Below are positions 63,902 to 64,000 of a DNA stretch of 64,000 bases, in pieces. The notes under the pieces are model-generated. The model ran no database searches. It had not been told where the DNA came from and worked only from the letters and a program-made list of their open reading frames with translations. The DNA lies in NCBI RefSeq assembly GCF_003350535.1, contig NZ_QQBB01000001.1, positions 898,213 to 962,212 on the forward strand. Direction: 5' to 3'. The DNA comes from Microvirga subterranea (GTDB lineage: Bacteria > Pseudomonadota > Alphaproteobacteria > Rhizobiales > Beijerinckiaceae). Position 1 is the first letter of the stretch. Every line of letters begins with the position of its first letter. Both the position numbers and the translations under genes were made by a program.

Positions 63902-64000
63902 GATGATCTCCTGCCGTCTTGCGGCGTCCAATGAATGTTGAAGGCGGTAAGCTGGTCTTCCGTGCGCCTGAGCGCTTCCAGCGAGGCCTCTCCGCCACGC
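63898..64000 (-). CDS. C-terminal end of an unidentified upstream gene
   Basis: A frame runs from the window edge to a TGA at 63900-63898 that overlaps the aminotransferase ATG (ATGA). The visible 33 residues end TEDQLTAFNIHWTPQDGRR-SS. Overlap coupling is the pattern of many genes in this window, so a real operon partner is likely. I do not recognise the family from this fragment, and its start lies outside the window. Confidence 0.45.
   Translation of the reverse strand, partial: RGGEASLEALRRTEDQLTAFNIHWTPQDGRRSS

Overview
The window is a continuous GC-rich stretch (visibly about 65% GC) of bacterial chromosome, densely packed with genes. Gene content points to an alphaproteobacterium of the order Hyphomicrobiales, possibly Methylobacteriaceae/Microvirga-like. 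The reasons are the abundance of ABC and TRAP uptake systems for organic solutes, a glutarate-CoA locus, a TAXI-TRAP system with the permease subunits fused, and an alternative chemosensory cluster. This placement is inference from gene content. There are no rRNA or tRNA genes, no CRISPR array and no recognisable insertion sequence. Long open frames opposite real genes are GC-driven shadows.

Layout. 1-4362 (minus): branched-chain-amino-acid-type ABC importer (binding protein, fused LivH-LivM permease, LivG, and LivF cut by the window edge). 4486-7679 (plus): AMI1-like amidase, SMP-30/gluconolactonase, aldose epimerase. 7758-13073: a small ORF, an M3 oligopeptidase, a Tat-exported dienelactone-hydrolase-like enzyme, and an AI-2E family membrane protein with a long cytosolic tail. 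13159-18746 (minus): complete dppABCDF dipeptide importer with an attenuator-like terminator after dppA. 19049-30289 (minus): an eight-gene, translationally coupled chemosensory operon (CheW, CheR-TPR, CheW, MCP, CheA-REC, CheB, then two receiver/histidine-kinase hybrids). It resembles Wsp, but the output slot holds histidine kinases instead of a diguanylate cyclase.

30552-40518 is an accessory-looking catabolic and transport region. It holds creatininase-family hydrolase, SnoaL-RidA fusion and enolase-superfamily dehydratase (minus), divergent SDR (plus), then NUDIX, RpiR regulator, PP2C-like phosphatase and binding protein (minus), divergent from an ABC ATPase and a two-module permease (plus). 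I recognise every family but not the pathway. 40764-41951 is a Bcr/CflA exporter. 41942-45370 is a LysR regulator divergent from glutaryl-CoA dehydrogenase and a CoA transferase. 45385-50331 is a TetR regulator divergent from an RND efflux pair, with a clear operator between -35 and -10 elements. 50420-51480 holds two Fur-family regulators, one Zur-like and one with a degenerate metal site. 51604-58817 is a LacI-controlled ribose/inositol-type sugar ABC operon with a sugar isomerase and an oxidoreductase. 58831-64000 is a TAXI-TRAP transporter with a class III aminotransferase and the tail of one further gene.

How it fits together: most of the window is regulated uptake plus a few catabolic enzymes for amides, peptides, sugars, dicarboxylate/lysine breakdown products and unknown solutes. 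Three operons have a strong hairpin directly after the binding-protein gene, a recurrent design for producing more binding protein than membrane subunits. The chemosensory operon is the most system-like part and its output is not explained by known Wsp logic.
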